Source: CAZSAL01 sp964604825
GTDB taxonomy: Bacteria; Elusimicrobiota; Elusimicrobia; 2-01-FULL-59-12
Length of the DNA: 63,844 bases
Reading direction: 5' to 3'
Assembly (NCBI GenBank): GCA_964604825.1
Contig: CAZSAL010000011.1
Span: 1-63,844 of the forward strand
A program made the translations under genes and the position numbers. Shown here piece after piece: positions 43,787 through 51,446 of the stretch. Under the pieces are notes generated by a model, which had not been told where the DNA came from, did not search any database, and saw only the letters and a program-made list of their open reading frames with translations. Positions within the stretch are counted from its first letter, which is position 1, and every line of letters begins with the position of its first letter.

Positions 43787-43864
43787 CCCAAAAAGTCGTG
43801 GGTCTTTTGATGCGAATTTTGGACTGTTAGTTGCATTGATATGCAGATGGTTTTGAGCTAAACT
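43787..43864 (+). promoter_or_regulatory. Giant-gene upstream module, copy D
   Basis: GGCCCA...TGGGTC hairpin (43785-43804), TTTGGAC at 43818 in place of TTTAGCC, TTGATA (43836-43841), 17 nt ending AGC, TAAACT (43859-43864). Nine nt to the ATG, as in copy C, so nearly leaderless. Confidence 0.65.
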
Positions 43865-43873
43865 GGTTCTGCA

Positions 43874-44872
43874 ATGAACTCTCTTCGACGCGCGCTTCTT
43901 TTTGGGATCTTCTTCGCCGTGCCTTCAACTCAGGCCCTGGCTGCCAGCCTTGACGTCTATGCCACAAATGTCAGTAATTTAGCTTACGTTCAATCGGCGC
44001 CTTATCTGGCGTGGAGCGCCTCGTCCATTACATACAGTGCTACGAATAATGTGTGGGTGTCCGCAGATCAGTTACTAATGATTGTTACGGACCAGCAATA
44101 TGCTCCGGGCGGAACGGCATGGCACATAGAGGTTTTTACCGATAACCGGCACCGTTATATGCTGGCGAATTCAACTTTCAGCCTCCCGGACACAACCTTA
44201 AATCACAGCGGCGGAACGGTGCAAGGTAATTATGTGTCGTCTTATAACGGACATCAGTCGGCCGTATCGATAAGTACAATTGGGTATCCCTCGGGAGATC
44301 CCTATACGGTCAGCGGCGGATTGATTTCCGCAGACGGTTCAAGCCGTGTCCCTTTGATCTGGCGGATTTATAACTGTCCTCCAGACTCAAGCGATCCGGA
44401 GAACTCCGATCCCTGCAGCCTGGGACGTACTCCGAATCTATGGCCCGGGCAGATGCACGAAAATCCCGCACCGAACGGCCGGTGCACCAACAGTAATGGC
44501 AGCAGCTATACCTTTTATTCTCCTTTTTGCCCGAATGACTGGTTCTTTCTGCAGGATACGGCGGATGTTTATTTGAGTGGCGACAACGCAGGCCAGTTTG
44601 TTTTCACTCCCGGAAATCCGGTAAAGACAAACTGGTATGAAACCCCGCTCAGCAATTACGGGGGGGAATATGTTGTTTGTCCATATGGCACTTTAGCCAC
44701 CACAGGCTGGGATCCAGGATGTTCGGAAAATCCTGCGGGATGCTGCGGTCCGTGGTCGCCGCATTACATCAGCGGTAAGGCCACGCAGTATTTGTATGTT
44801 GAGGCAAACTTTTCCAACGCGACCAGACAGGTTTATTCGACGACGATTTTTGTGCAACTGTTCCTTAACTGA
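43874..44872 (+). CDS. Exported Cys-containing protein of unknown function
   Basis: 332 aa with a clear signal peptide (cleavage after ALA near residue 24). The body is rich in Ser, Thr, Tyr and Asn and predicted all-beta. The C-terminal third carries several Cys (NCPPDS, PCSLG, RCTN, PFCPND, VVCPYG, GCSENPAGCCGP), suggesting disulfides in a periplasmic or surface protein. I recognise no family. It has the shared upstream module but does not end in AA. A 69-bp fragment of a relative lies at 50612-50680. Confidence 0.75.
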   Translation: MNSLRRALLFGIFFAVPSTQALAASLDVYATNVSNLAYVQSAPYLAWSASSITYSATNNVWVSADQLLMIVTDQQYAPGGTAWHIEVFTDNRHRYMLANSTFSLPDTTLNHSGGTVQGNYVSSYNGHQSAVSISTIGYPSGDPYTVSGGLISADGSSRVPLIWRIYNCPPDSSDPENSDPCSLGRTPNLWPGQMHENPAPNGRCTNSNGSSYTFYSPFCPNDWFFLQDTADVYLSGDNAGQFVFTPGNPVKTNWYETPLSNYGGEYVVCPYGTLATTGWDPGCSENPAGCCGPWSPHYISGKATQYLYVEANFSNATRQVYSTTIFVQLFLN

Positions 44873-44911
44873 CCGCTCAACAGCTCCTTTTACCCTGTCA
44901 CCTGAAGCTAT

Positions 44912-44939
44912 TTGCATCCGTGTCTAGGCTTGATACAAT
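44912..44939 (+). promoter_or_regulatory. Promoter for the MNT pair, leaderless
   Basis: TTGCAT (44912-44917), 16 nt, TACAAT (44934-44939); the GTG start at 44946 is seven nt after the -10, the same geometry as the ATPase gene at 7889. Confidence 0.6.
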
Positions 44940-44945
44940 ACCGGA

Positions 44946-45080
44946 GTGAAAAAGCTTACACGTCAATGGGTATTATCGTCGGAATATCGCCTTAAGTCTG
45001 CTCGGGTTTTGCGGGAAGCGGAGCGCATCATTAAGGAAACGGAGGAACTTCTGCGTTGGTTAAAACAAAGACTGAGTTGA
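44946..45080 (+). CDS. Small helical protein upstream of MNT nucleotidyltransferase
   Basis: 44 aa, GTG start, overlapping the next gene by 25 nt. One charged amphipathic helix (SARVLREAERIIKETEELLR). Its place before a minimal nucleotidyltransferase suggests a partner in a toxin-antitoxin-like pair, possibly a shortened HEPN-type protein, but it is too small to classify. Confidence 0.5.
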   Translation: MKKLTRQWVLSSEYRLKSARVLREAERIIKETEELLRWLKQRLS

Positions 45081-45394
45081 CAAAGATTGCGGAAGCGTAT
45101 GTGAAAAAACTCCGTGAATACCGTGTTCACGTGGAAAAAGTGATTCTGTTTGGGTCTTACGCGCGTGGAACGCAGCAAGAGAATTCTGATATTGATCTGG
45201 CTTTTGTGTCTGAGGATTTTGACCATATGAATATTTTGGAACGGCAGAAACTTTTGTCCCGATGCCGCGAAGGGCTGATCCCTACAGACGTGCTGGCTTA
45301 TTCTCCCGCCATGCTTGAAAAGAAAAAGCACAACAGTCCTGTTGTAGACAGCATTCTTCAAGAAGGAATCTCGCTCTACTCCCATCCCCGCTGA
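45056..45394 (+). CDS. Minimal nucleotidyltransferase (MNT), likely antitoxin-type
   Basis: 112 aa; TTG start with GGAGG (45041-45045) ten nt upstream. The signature GSYARG (33-38) followed by SDIDLAF (44-50; Asp45, Asp47) defines the DNA polymerase beta-like MNT family, found in HEPN-MNT toxin-antitoxin pairs where MNT AMPylates the HEPN toxin. The usual 120-140-aa HEPN partner is missing; only the 44-aa peptide lies upstream, and the downstream gene is unrelated. It may be a decayed or minimal module at the edge of the toxin-antitoxin island. Confidence 0.8.
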   Translation: MVKTKTELTKIAEAYVKKLREYRVHVEKVILFGSYARGTQQENSDIDLAFVSEDFDHMNILERQKLLSRCREGLIPTDVLAYSPAMLEKKKHNSPVVDSILQEGISLYSHPR

Positions 45395-45514
45395 CGTTTA
45401 GCGTTCACTCCCTACCTTCCCATCGCTTCTACCCCAAACCCAATACCTATCACCCAATACACAAAACCCGGTCTTCACAACGTTTTTTAAGACCCATATT
45501 TATCAGGTCCAACC

Positions 45515-45594
45515 GGGCAAAAAATCCTGGGCTGTTCAGCCACCAATATTTAGCCGATAGTTCTATTGTTCTACCGGCGGGATACAGCTAAAAC
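45515..45594 (+). promoter_or_regulatory. Giant-gene upstream module, copy E
   Basis: TGGG (45528-45531), 17 nt, TTTAGCC (45549-45555), 10 nt, TTGTTC (45566-45571), 17 nt ending AGC, TAAAAC (45589-45594). The left CCCA arm is not conserved. The transcript would have a leader of about 135 nt containing the palindromic repeat. Confidence 0.75.
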
Positions 45595-45630
45595 ATATGT
45601 GTAGCAAAAGGGTGAGGGGGTCCGCCTAAA

Positions 45631-45716
45631 GTCGTTATTCCCGAGATCTGTTATCGGGAATCCAGTATTTTTCATAGAGCACAACTGGATCCCCGATAGG
45701 GGCGCTCGGGGATGAC
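45631..45716. repeat. Palindromic MITE-like repeat in the leader of 45736
   Basis: ATTCCCGAGATC...ATCGGGAATCCAGT then ACTGGATCCCCGA...CGGGGATGAC: two hairpins whose outer halves also pair. Same class as 52397-52479 and 59491-59571; this GTCATTCCCG/CGGGAATCCAG repeat is common in many bacteria. Confidence 0.8.
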
Positions 45717-45735
45717 TGTACGAGGGGGGAAACTT

Positions 45736-48700
45736 ATGAAAAATTTTGATTGCATCAAGTCTGTTATTGCCGTTACTCTCTGCGCCGCGCTCGTTACGAC
45801 GTCGATGCCTGCTAACAGTTCGGGACTCGGGGTTCGTGAAGCGTATCTTGTTCAGGGAAATTATCTTGCGCTTCACGCTTCACGTTTCACGAACAACGCA
45901 TTTTGCGTTGAAGCTCTCAGCCCCCGCGCAATCGTCTCTCCCCATTTTCTCATTCGCCCGTTTATGCTCGTACGCAGGCCGCTCACTGAAGATCTGACTG
46001 CAGGTCGTCCTGCAGCGCGGCCAGAAGGAAATCTGCGCGTCCCCATATTTGCCGTATCCATCCTTGCTGCGCTGATGGCTCTTGCGGGGTGCGGAGGCGC
46101 GCCGGTCTATGAATATCCCATCACTTACGGAGGTGAAGTAACTGCGGCAACCAACCCGGCCTCCAGTTCGGCGGTATTCCCCTGGCAGAACCCGGTTTAT
46201 TCTTCAGCCAGCGACCAGGAAGTGGGCCCGGGTAATGCCTGGGAAAACCAGTTAGTGAATTTCAGCCCGGTTGATGTCAGTTCTTATAAGTTCCTCGTCC
46301 TGCATATTCAAAGTGCCACTCCCGGTCTGAATATTGCCATAAACCTGGGAGGCAAAGACATTGTTGTCCGGAGCCTGACAGCAGGCCCGGAAGACGTTAT
46401 TGTGCCCCTGTCGATGTACCCGGACCTTACCACGCTTGGGAGTTGTCTTATTGAATATGGCGAGGCGTTTGGCCCCATTCCTGCAGGAGGGCAAAAGGAT
46501 CGTTTGAATCAGACCAATAACGGATCGCTCGTAGTTAATTCCGTTGAGTTCGCGATGTCAGATCCAAGTAAAACCGCTGGCGTAACCCAGACATATGTGT
46601 CGCAGGAAACTTCAAGCGCTCCTCAATACGGCGGGTTCAGTTTACGCAGGAAGCTCCCTCCCGGCATCACCGGAATCATTATGCTGGCATTAATGCTGCT
46701 GCCTCTGGCCGCCTTCGCGCAGGGCGGTGATACTTCGGCGGCTGTTCCCTGGTGGGCTCAAAACTACGGATGGGTCATATTCGGTGGTTTTGTGGTGGCT
46801 GGCATTATTAGTGGGCTGGTGTGGTATTTCAGCACACATCAAAGGTCGATACGTGTTAAGATCGAAATCCATCGAATTCTTACAGAAATAATTGGGTGCG
46901 ACAATGCAGATACAGTCCGCAGCGTTTTCCCGAGAATATTATTCGGCCCACGGGAAAATCTCCTGGATGCAGATTTCTTAATTGGGTGTTTAAAAAGTGC
47001 TAGATGCAGACTTGGACAGGGACCAGTATATAAGGGGTCTACGACGTACAACGGTGAGCTTGTCGGCGAATGGGATGATAATGCTTGGGTCGACGATGAC
47101 AAAGATAAGCGAGACGCTATAGATGCCGTTATCGCTGCACTGAAGACGCCCAATGTTAAACAGAAGCTGGCTGAGGCCCGCCCACGGTTTGCTCTCGGCC
47201 AAGCGAGGGAGGGCGCTGCGAGCTCCGAGTCCAACTTCCATCTTCCGAAGGTCATTGCGGAGTTCCTCGAATTCCTTCAAGAAAACGGCCTGAACGATGT
47301 CGTCTGGTTCGGTGACGGGGTTCGCAACATGGTTGAAGGAAAGGAAGTTCAATACCTCCTGGTTACTTTTATTGTGCCGTTCAGCGATTCCGACGAACAT
47401 CTCAAAAGCAATTCGCAGGAATGGAACAAGGTTCTGGGGCAGCGGCTCAGGGCGCGGATGGACGGATTTGCCGACGCCCTCGGAACAACGCTCTGGAATT
47501 TTCAGCATGCCAAAGCCAGTTTTCAAGGGTTGCTTATCCGGTACGCAGGGCCGTATTGGGATGTCCAAGCTAACGAAGTGGGATCATGGACATATGATTC
47601 CCATCTCGGTGTTGTTTTTGACGCCAATGGGCGCCTGCACCGCTTGCCGTCATCGGAGACGTTCAGCCCGTTTGCTCTCCTGGCGAACGGTTCCCTTTTA
47701 TCCTTTACAGAGGAACCGTTAATTGCGCGCACAGAATTGAATGAACAACTGCCGATACATCGCAGTGGTTTGCCGCCAACAGGATTAACAACTTTGCTGG
47801 TGTTAGTGATGACGCTGGGATTTGCAAATGTCGCCTTCGCGCAGGGCGGTGATACTTCGGCGGCTCACGACATTCTGGCGTCCATCCCCGCGTTGGGATG
47901 GGTAGGGATTGGTTTGGGTGTCGCCGGGATCATTGTCTACGGTTCGTCCGGAAGAAGAATTACAGAAGTCGATCGTTTTATAAATCAAACGTCTTTGTAT
48001 CTTTCCTCTGACTCTAATGACCAAGTAAAATCCCTTATTGATCGATTTGGCGCTGATCCGTTTATCCAATTAGCTCAAATTTTCAGGGGAAGTGGCGCCC
48101 AGGATATTTTCAATTACAGCTTGCCCCATATCGCATCGCAGATCAAAAGTATCGAAGATCTTTTTAATCTGAACATACTGCTGCAAGGTCTCCTTATGGA
48201 GATTCGTGAGCAAAAGGAGTTTTGTGCTCATAACGCAGACATAGCGGAAGGATTTTTCCCTTATGATTCTACTCGCCCCATAGTTGATTCAGATAAGAAC
48301 TGTCTCCGGAGGCTTGAGGCCCTGGCAGTAGATCTAGAATCTCCACATATTCGAGAAGAATTGCGCGAGGCTCAGGCACGATTTAAGGAACATAAGCCAC
48401 CCACAAACCAACTGCCAACTAAATTAGGCGGGTTCGCGTCCACCAGGTTTCTGTCCATCCTGGGCGGGCTTGTTCTGGCAAGTCTCGCCTTCCCTGCGCT
48501 GCGGCATCTTCCTTTATGGGGATGGGGCTTGGCCGTCGTTGTAGTTGGCGCCTTTGTGTGGGCGCGGTACACATTGGAACTGGGTGTTCGGCTGAACAAC
48601 GAACGGCAAGCACGGCAGACTGAACAGAAGGAAATTCGCGGTCTTGCGGCGAAACTGCGGGATGCGCTGAATACCCCGGCCCTGTGCACCATGTCGGCGA

Positions 48701-48807
48701 ACCTGAAAGCGGACGTGTTCACCGTTTACGACCACATCTTCAGGCCTTCCGTGGCCGCTCAGGTGGGCTCCATGCGCGCGAAGATGGCGCTGGCAGCGGC
48801 AGCGTAA
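45736..48807 (+). CDS. Exported repeat-built protein with internal signal-like cassettes
   Basis: 1023 aa from the ATG at 45736, where MKNFDxIKS matches the start of the protein at 52499. A signal peptide (residues 1-25) is followed by a repeat-derived segment, an internal lipobox-like LMALAGC (about 105-120), then two cassettes each with a hydrophobic run ending AFAQGGDTSAA and a second membrane helix (about 315-370 and 690-740). The DNA of the two AFAQGG cassettes is identical over about 30 nt. The regions between (residues about 375-680 and 745-890) are soluble, of no family I know. A last membrane helix near 905-950 precedes the tail, which ends MALAAAA and is duplicated at 49457-49629. 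Likely anchored in the envelope; function unknown. Confidence 0.75.
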   Translation: MKNFDCIKSVIAVTLCAALVTTSMPANSSGLGVREAYLVQGNYLALHASRFTNNAFCVEALSPRAIVSPHFLIRPFMLVRRPLTEDLTAGRPAARPEGNLRVPIFAVSILAALMALAGCGGAPVYEYPITYGGEVTAATNPASSSAVFPWQNPVYSSASDQEVGPGNAWENQLVNFSPVDVSSYKFLVLHIQSATPGLNIAINLGGKDIVVRSLTAGPEDVIVPLSMYPDLTTLGSCLIEYGEAFGPIPAGGQKDRLNQTNNGSLVVNSVEFAMSDPSKTAGVTQTYVSQETSSAPQYGGFSLRRKLPPGITGIIMLALMLLPLAAFAQGGDTSAAVPWWAQNYGWVIFGGFVVAGIISGLVWYFSTHQRSIRVKIEIHRILTEIIGCDNADTVRSVFPRILFGPRENLLDADFLIGCLKSARCRLGQGPVYKGSTTYNGELVGEWDDNAWVDDDKDKRDAIDAVIAALKTPNVKQKLAEARPRFALGQAREGAASSESNFHLPKVIAEFLEFLQENGLNDVVWFGDGVRNMVEGKEVQYLLVTFIVPFSDSDEHLKSNSQEWNKVLGQRLRARMDGFADALGTTLWNFQHAKASFQGLLIRYAGPYWDVQANEVGSWTYDSHLGVVFDANGRLHRLPSSETFSPFALLANGSLLSFTEEPLIARTELNEQLPIHRSGLPPTGLTTLLVLVMTLGFANVAFAQGGDTSAAHDILASIPALGWVGIGLGVAGIIVYGSSGRRITEVDRFINQTSLYLSSDSNDQVKSLIDRFGADPFIQLAQIFRGSGAQDIFNYSLPHIASQIKSIEDLFNLNILLQGLLMEIREQKEFCAHNADIAEGFFPYDSTRPIVDSDKNCLRRLEALAVDLESPHIREELREAQARFKEHKPPTNQLPTKLGGFASTRFLSILGGLVLASLAFPALRHLPLWGWGLAVVVVGAFVWARYTLELGVRLNNERQARQTEQKEIRGLAAKLRDALNTPALCTMSANLKADVFTVYDHIFRPSVAAQVGSMRAKMALAAAA

Positions 48808-48814
48808 GGGCTCC

Positions 48815-48860
48815 TTGACTTTTTGTCCATTTAGATGTACATATATTTGTACATAAGGAG
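48815..48860 (+). promoter_or_regulatory. Promoter/operator of the Phd-RelE module
   Basis: TTGACT (48815-48820) lies upstream of an inverted repeat TGTACA-TATATT-TGTACA (48836-48853) covering the -10 region, followed by an AGGAGG ribosome site (48856-48861). Expected for autorepression by the antitoxin-toxin complex. Confidence 0.65.
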
Positions 48861-48865
48861 GAAGA

Positions 48866-49132
48866 ATGAATCAGCTTTCTGTGTCTCAAGCCCGCAATCA
48901 AATGACCCAGTTGGCGGCCAGGTTGGGCGAGAGCCAAACTATCGAAGTGACCAACCGCGGCAAGCCGGTGCTTGCCATACTGCCCTGGTCCCTGTACGAA
49001 GCACTGGAAGAAACCATTGATGTGCTCAGTGACGAGGATCTTCAGGGCAAACTTCAAGCCAGTATTGGGCAATTAACTCGCGGCAGGATTATCCCCTGGA
49101 CGAAAGCCAAAAGAGCTCTCCATTTAGAGTGA
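48866..49132 (+). CDS. Phd/YefM-type antitoxin
   Basis: 88 aa, typical length. The start SVSQARNQMTQL and VTNRGKPVLAILPW are the hallmark N-terminal DNA-binding fold of Phd/YefM antitoxins (here with NRGKPV in place of the classic RxGxPV). The C-terminal part would wrap the toxin. AGGAGG just upstream and an overlapping palindrome indicate autoregulation. The stop overlaps the GTG of the toxin. Confidence 0.88.
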   Translation: MNQLSVSQARNQMTQLAARLGESQTIEVTNRGKPVLAILPWSLYEALEETIDVLSDEDLQGKLQASIGQLTRGRIIPWTKAKRALHLE

Positions 49133-49443
49133 CATACACGCTCGCCATAACTCCCGTCGCGCAAACCATGCTGGCGGAAATCCCGGACAGGCGTATTCAG
49201 CAAAAAATCGCGCAAACCATTGATCGATTGAAACAGGATCCAGAAAAACAGGGAAAGGCCCTTATCGGTCCTCTGATGGGTTTCCGGAGCCTGCGAGCCG
49301 TTGGACAGCGTTATCGGATCATTTATAAAGTGGAACGATCTAGGGTGTATGTGGTTGTGGTAGCTGTCGGCCTCCGCAAGGGGGGAGACCGTAGCGATAT
49401 ATACCTCAGGCTCCAACGTCTCGTTCATCTGAAGCTGCTCTGA
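49129..49443 (+). CDS. RelE/ParE-superfamily toxin
   Basis: 104 aa, GTG start overlapping the antitoxin stop (GTGA). The fold signature is two N-terminal helices (ILxxIPDRRIQQKIAQTIDRL), then GFRSLRAVGQRYRIIYKVE and VVVVAVGLRKGGD, as in RelE/YoeB-like mRNA interferases. Arg residues of the LRAVGQRYRI strand are the likely rRNA/mRNA contacts. The C-terminal extension after GDRSDIY is somewhat longer than usual. The module lies between two copies of the 3' end of gene 45736. Confidence 0.85.
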   Translation: MTYTLAITPVAQTMLAEIPDRRIQQKIAQTIDRLKQDPEKQGKALIGPLMGFRSLRAVGQRYRIIYKVERSRVYVVVVAVGLRKGGDRSDIYLRLQRLVHLKLL

Positions 49444-49456
49444 GGAGAATAGTAAG

Positions 49457-49629
49457 TTCGCGGGCTTGCGGCGAAACTGCGGGATGCGCTGAATACCCCG
49501 GCCCTGTTCACCATGCCGGCGACCCTGAAAGCGGACGTCTTCACCGTCTACGACAAGATCTTCAAGCCCCCCGTGGCCGCTCAAGTGGGCTCCATGCGCG
49601 CGAAGATGGCCATTGCAACGTCGGCATAA
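49457..49629 (+). pseudogene. Duplicate of the 3' end of gene 45736
   Basis: 173 nt aligned without gaps to 48635-48807, with about 20 substitutions. It keeps the reading frame to its own TAA (tail MAIATSA) but has no start or 5' part. With the original tail it frames the Phd-RelE module. Confidence 0.85.
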
Positions 49630-49728
49630 ATAGTTTCTTAATGGTAGTCTATGAGCGAACGGATCACTGCTACCGCTTAAAGTAGGTCTCGACAAATAGG
49701 TTCACTTGGTCATCAAACCGATAATTTG

Positions 49729-49737
49729 TGCTATATT
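49729..49737 (+). promoter_or_regulatory. Extended -10 promoter for HicB-HicA
   Basis: TGcTATATT (49729-49737) with a poor -35; GGAGG at 49744-49748 precedes the ATG at 49753. Confidence 0.5.
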
Positions 49738-49752
49738 ATTTTTGGAGGCTTT

Positions 49753-49971
49753 ATGAAGAAATATCAATTTCCGGTACTCATTGAACAGGATGAAGATGGC
49801 ATATATGTAGGCATGGTGCCTGACTTAAAAGGCTGTCATACGCAGGCTCGCACATTATCGGAGTTAGAGAAGCGGCTCAGAGAAGCTATCAGGCTTTGCC
49901 TGGTTATCGAAAAAGAAACCGTTTCGCAGAATCGCTTTATTGGAGTTCATCAACTCGAAGTCGCAGTTTAA
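49753..49971 (+). CDS. hicB: HicB-like antitoxin
   Basis: 72 aa from the ATG after GGAGG. The pattern YQFPVLIEQDEDGIYVGMVPDL, then KGCHTQARTLSELEKRLREAI, is the partial RNase H-like HicB fold that blocks HicA. No C-terminal DNA-binding domain is visible, as in the short HicB class. The TAA overlaps the hicA ATG by one base. Antitoxin-first order is common for this subgroup. Confidence 0.88.
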   Translation: MKKYQFPVLIEQDEDGIYVGMVPDLKGCHTQARTLSELEKRLREAIRLCLVIEKETVSQNRFIGVHQLEVAV

Positions 49972-50204
49972 TGAGTAGACTTACCATCGTTTCGCCAACC
50001 CAGATGTCCAGGATCCTGCGGCATCTGGGTTTTGTATTAGTTCGACAAAAAGGCAGCCATGCTTATTTTCGCCATACCGATGGCCGAGCCACTGTCATTC
50101 CCATGCATAGCGGCGAGGATTTGGGGCGCGGGTTGATCCGTGCCATTCTGCGCGATGTTGAAATCTCTCCAGAGAAATACGAAAAACTTCGATCAGAAAT
50201 CTAA
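49971..50204 (+). CDS. hicA: HicA-like mRNA interferase toxin
   Basis: 77 aa. A double-stranded-RNA-binding-like fold with the conserved RQKGSHAYF (catalytic His30), VIPMHSGEDLGRGLIRAILRD. HicA cleaves mRNA until HicB neutralises it. Translationally coupled to hicB. Full length, so probably active. A 26-nt fragment of the 45736-gene tail lies 36 nt downstream. Confidence 0.9.
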   Translation: MSRLTIVSPTQMSRILRHLGFVLVRQKGSHAYFRHTDGRATVIPMHSGEDLGRGLIRAILRDVEISPEKYEKLRSEI

Positions 50205-50240
50205 TCAGGGAAACCCCGTAAATTTATTTTCTACGTAGCA

Positions 50241-50266
50241 GAACCTGAAAGCGGACGTGTTCACCG
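50241..50266 (+). pseudogene. 26-nt remnant of the 45736-gene tail
   Basis: Exact match to part of 48706-48731 (encodes NLKADVFT). It is the third copy of this tail region within 1.6 kb. Confidence 0.7.
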
Positions 50267-50335
50267 AGATTGCTTATCCATGCGTAATTTGCGTTATTGC
50301 TTAAAGTTTAATCGGATTAAATGTAAAGTATGGAT

Positions 50336-50600
50336 ATGTTTGAAAGAGAGTTTTAGAAAAACAGGATAGAAGATGCCTGGAGCGCGGCAACGGGACCGCA
50401 TCGATGTGATTGAGCGCAAATGGAACGCCGCCGAATTCGATCCGTCGGCCTTGAAAGTTTTTCGAAGTTATTACCCGCAAGGAAAGAATAATCTGGTTGT
50501 TCCTTCGGCCCCGCAGGTCTATGCGAAATCGTTCAGCGAACATGAAATCACCGTATGTTCCCCCGCGCATCTGGCCAGCGCCCGCACTGCGTCCTGCTGA
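50336..50600 (+). pseudogene. Broken AAA/DUF4143 ATPase
   Basis: Starts MFEREF-stop-KNRIEDAW, parallel to MFKREFWEKRIQDAW of the intact gene at 7889 (Trp7 became a stop). About 280 codons, including the P-loop, are missing; then the sequence resumes in another frame with VIERKWNAAEFDPSALKV and YPQGKNNLVVP, matching the last 70 residues (IEVKWNPSSWEPAALQA, YPKGKNILVSP). Clear decay by stop, deletion and frameshift. Confidence 0.9.
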
Positions 50601-50611
50601 AAATCCTTATC

Positions 50612-50680
50612 TGGCTGCGCGTTGTCCATTACTTACAGTGCGGCGAATAATACGTGGGTGTCCGCAGATCAGTTACTAAC
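50612..50680 (+). pseudogene. Fragment of a relative of the 43874 gene
   Basis: Matches 44005-44076 closely: the stretch encoding SITYSA-NN-WVSADQLL is present (GTGGGTGTCCGCAGATCAG is identical in both). No surrounding frame remains. Confidence 0.8.
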
Positions 50681-50781
50681 CCTAATACCCAATCCCCATT
50701 CCCCAATAACCCAAAACCCATCCTTTTGCCGCCACGTTGCGCCACTTTACCGATTTCCTGGACATCCACTTTCCTATTGAA

Positions 50782-50817
50782 ATTACGATAATTATCATTT
50801 AAGATAATTATCGTAAT
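50782..50817. promoter_or_regulatory. Perfect palindromic operator of the AbiE module
   Basis: Arms of 15 bp (50782-50796 and 50803-50817) are perfectly complementary around a 6-nt spacer. It overlaps a TTGAAA...TAAGAT promoter 24 nt before the AbiEi start, fitting negative autoregulation by AbiEi. Confidence 0.85.
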
Positions 50818-50840
50818 CGTATTTATGGGGAGGAGCAGGG

Positions 50841-51446
50841 GTGAGATTCCGCGCGTTTGAGCAGGCAATGAAAAAGGACGTTTTTACGTTCCGGGAAGCC
50901 GCGCTCGTCGGGCATCGGGAACCGTTGGCGGCGCTGCGGCTCAATCTGCATCGCTGGGTGAAAAATGGATATCTCCTGCGGCTCCGGCGGGAGGTGTACG
51001 CGTTCCCGCGCAGGCCTTTGCCCGCCCCCGCGCTGATTTCCGCGCTCTATCCCCCGGCTTATATTTCCCTGGAATCGGCACTCAACCAGCAGGGATTTCT
51101 TCCAGATGTCCCGTTCGAGACGACTCTGGTGACGCCGCGCGCCACCCGCACCTTCCAGACCCCGGCCGGGAGGTTTCATTTCCACCGGATTCAAAAGAAG
51201 CTTTTCTTCGGGTACGATCCAGCGACGCTATTGGCGGAACCGGAGAAAGCTTTGCTGGATTATTTTTATCTGCGGGGCTCCTCGATGAAGGATGTGCCGG
51301 CTTTCTGGGAAGAATCACGGTTTCAAAACCTGGAGCGGCTGGATTGGCGGAAAGGCGATCGCGAGGCGGCCCTCTATCCCGCCGGCCGCGTCCAGAAACT
51401 TTGGAAAGGTCTGAAAAGGTATGCAAAAACTCATCACACTGCTTGA
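50841..51446 (+). CDS. abiEi: AbiEi-type antitoxin (type IV)
   Basis: 201 aa; GTG start after GGAGG (50830-50834). The N-terminal winged helix (residues about 10-60: FTFREAALV...LRLNLHRWVKNGYLLRLRREVYAF) binds DNA; the C-terminal part with YISLESALNQQG and LAEPEKALLDYFYL is the AbiEi antitoxin domain. It overlaps abiEii by 26 nt. A perfect palindrome precedes it. Family members neutralise the partner without contact and give phage exclusion. Confidence 0.88.
   Translation: MRFRAFEQAMKKDVFTFREAALVGHREPLAALRLNLHRWVKNGYLLRLRREVYAFPRRPLPAPALISALYPPAYISLESALNQQGFLPDVPFETTLVTPRATRTFQTPAGRFHFHRIQKKLFFGYDPATLLAEPEKALLDYFYLRGSSMKDVPAFWEESRFQNLERLDWRKGDREAALYPAGRVQKLWKGLKRYAKTHHTA

Larger units (their letters stand above)
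45395..45735. other. Intergenic leader region
   Basis: Holds a C-rich stretch of ACCCAATA-like units (about 45428-45470, similar to 50680-50720), the shared upstream module (45515-45594) and a palindromic repeat (45631-45716). The block from about 45585 to 45790 is a diverged duplicate of about 52350 to 52560. No gene seen. Confidence 0.7.
50205..50840. other. Gene graveyard between HicBA and AbiE modules
   Basis: No intact gene. It holds a 26-nt piece of the 45736-gene tail (50241-50266), a broken DUF4143 ATPase (50336-50600), a fragment like the 43874 gene (50612-50680), an ACCCAATA-type C-rich stretch (50680-50720) and the AbiE operator (50782-50817). Confidence 0.8.

Noticed and set aside
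50373..50600. 75-aa ORF as a gene
   Set aside because: It matches only the last part of the DUF4143 ATPase and is preceded by the broken N-terminus.
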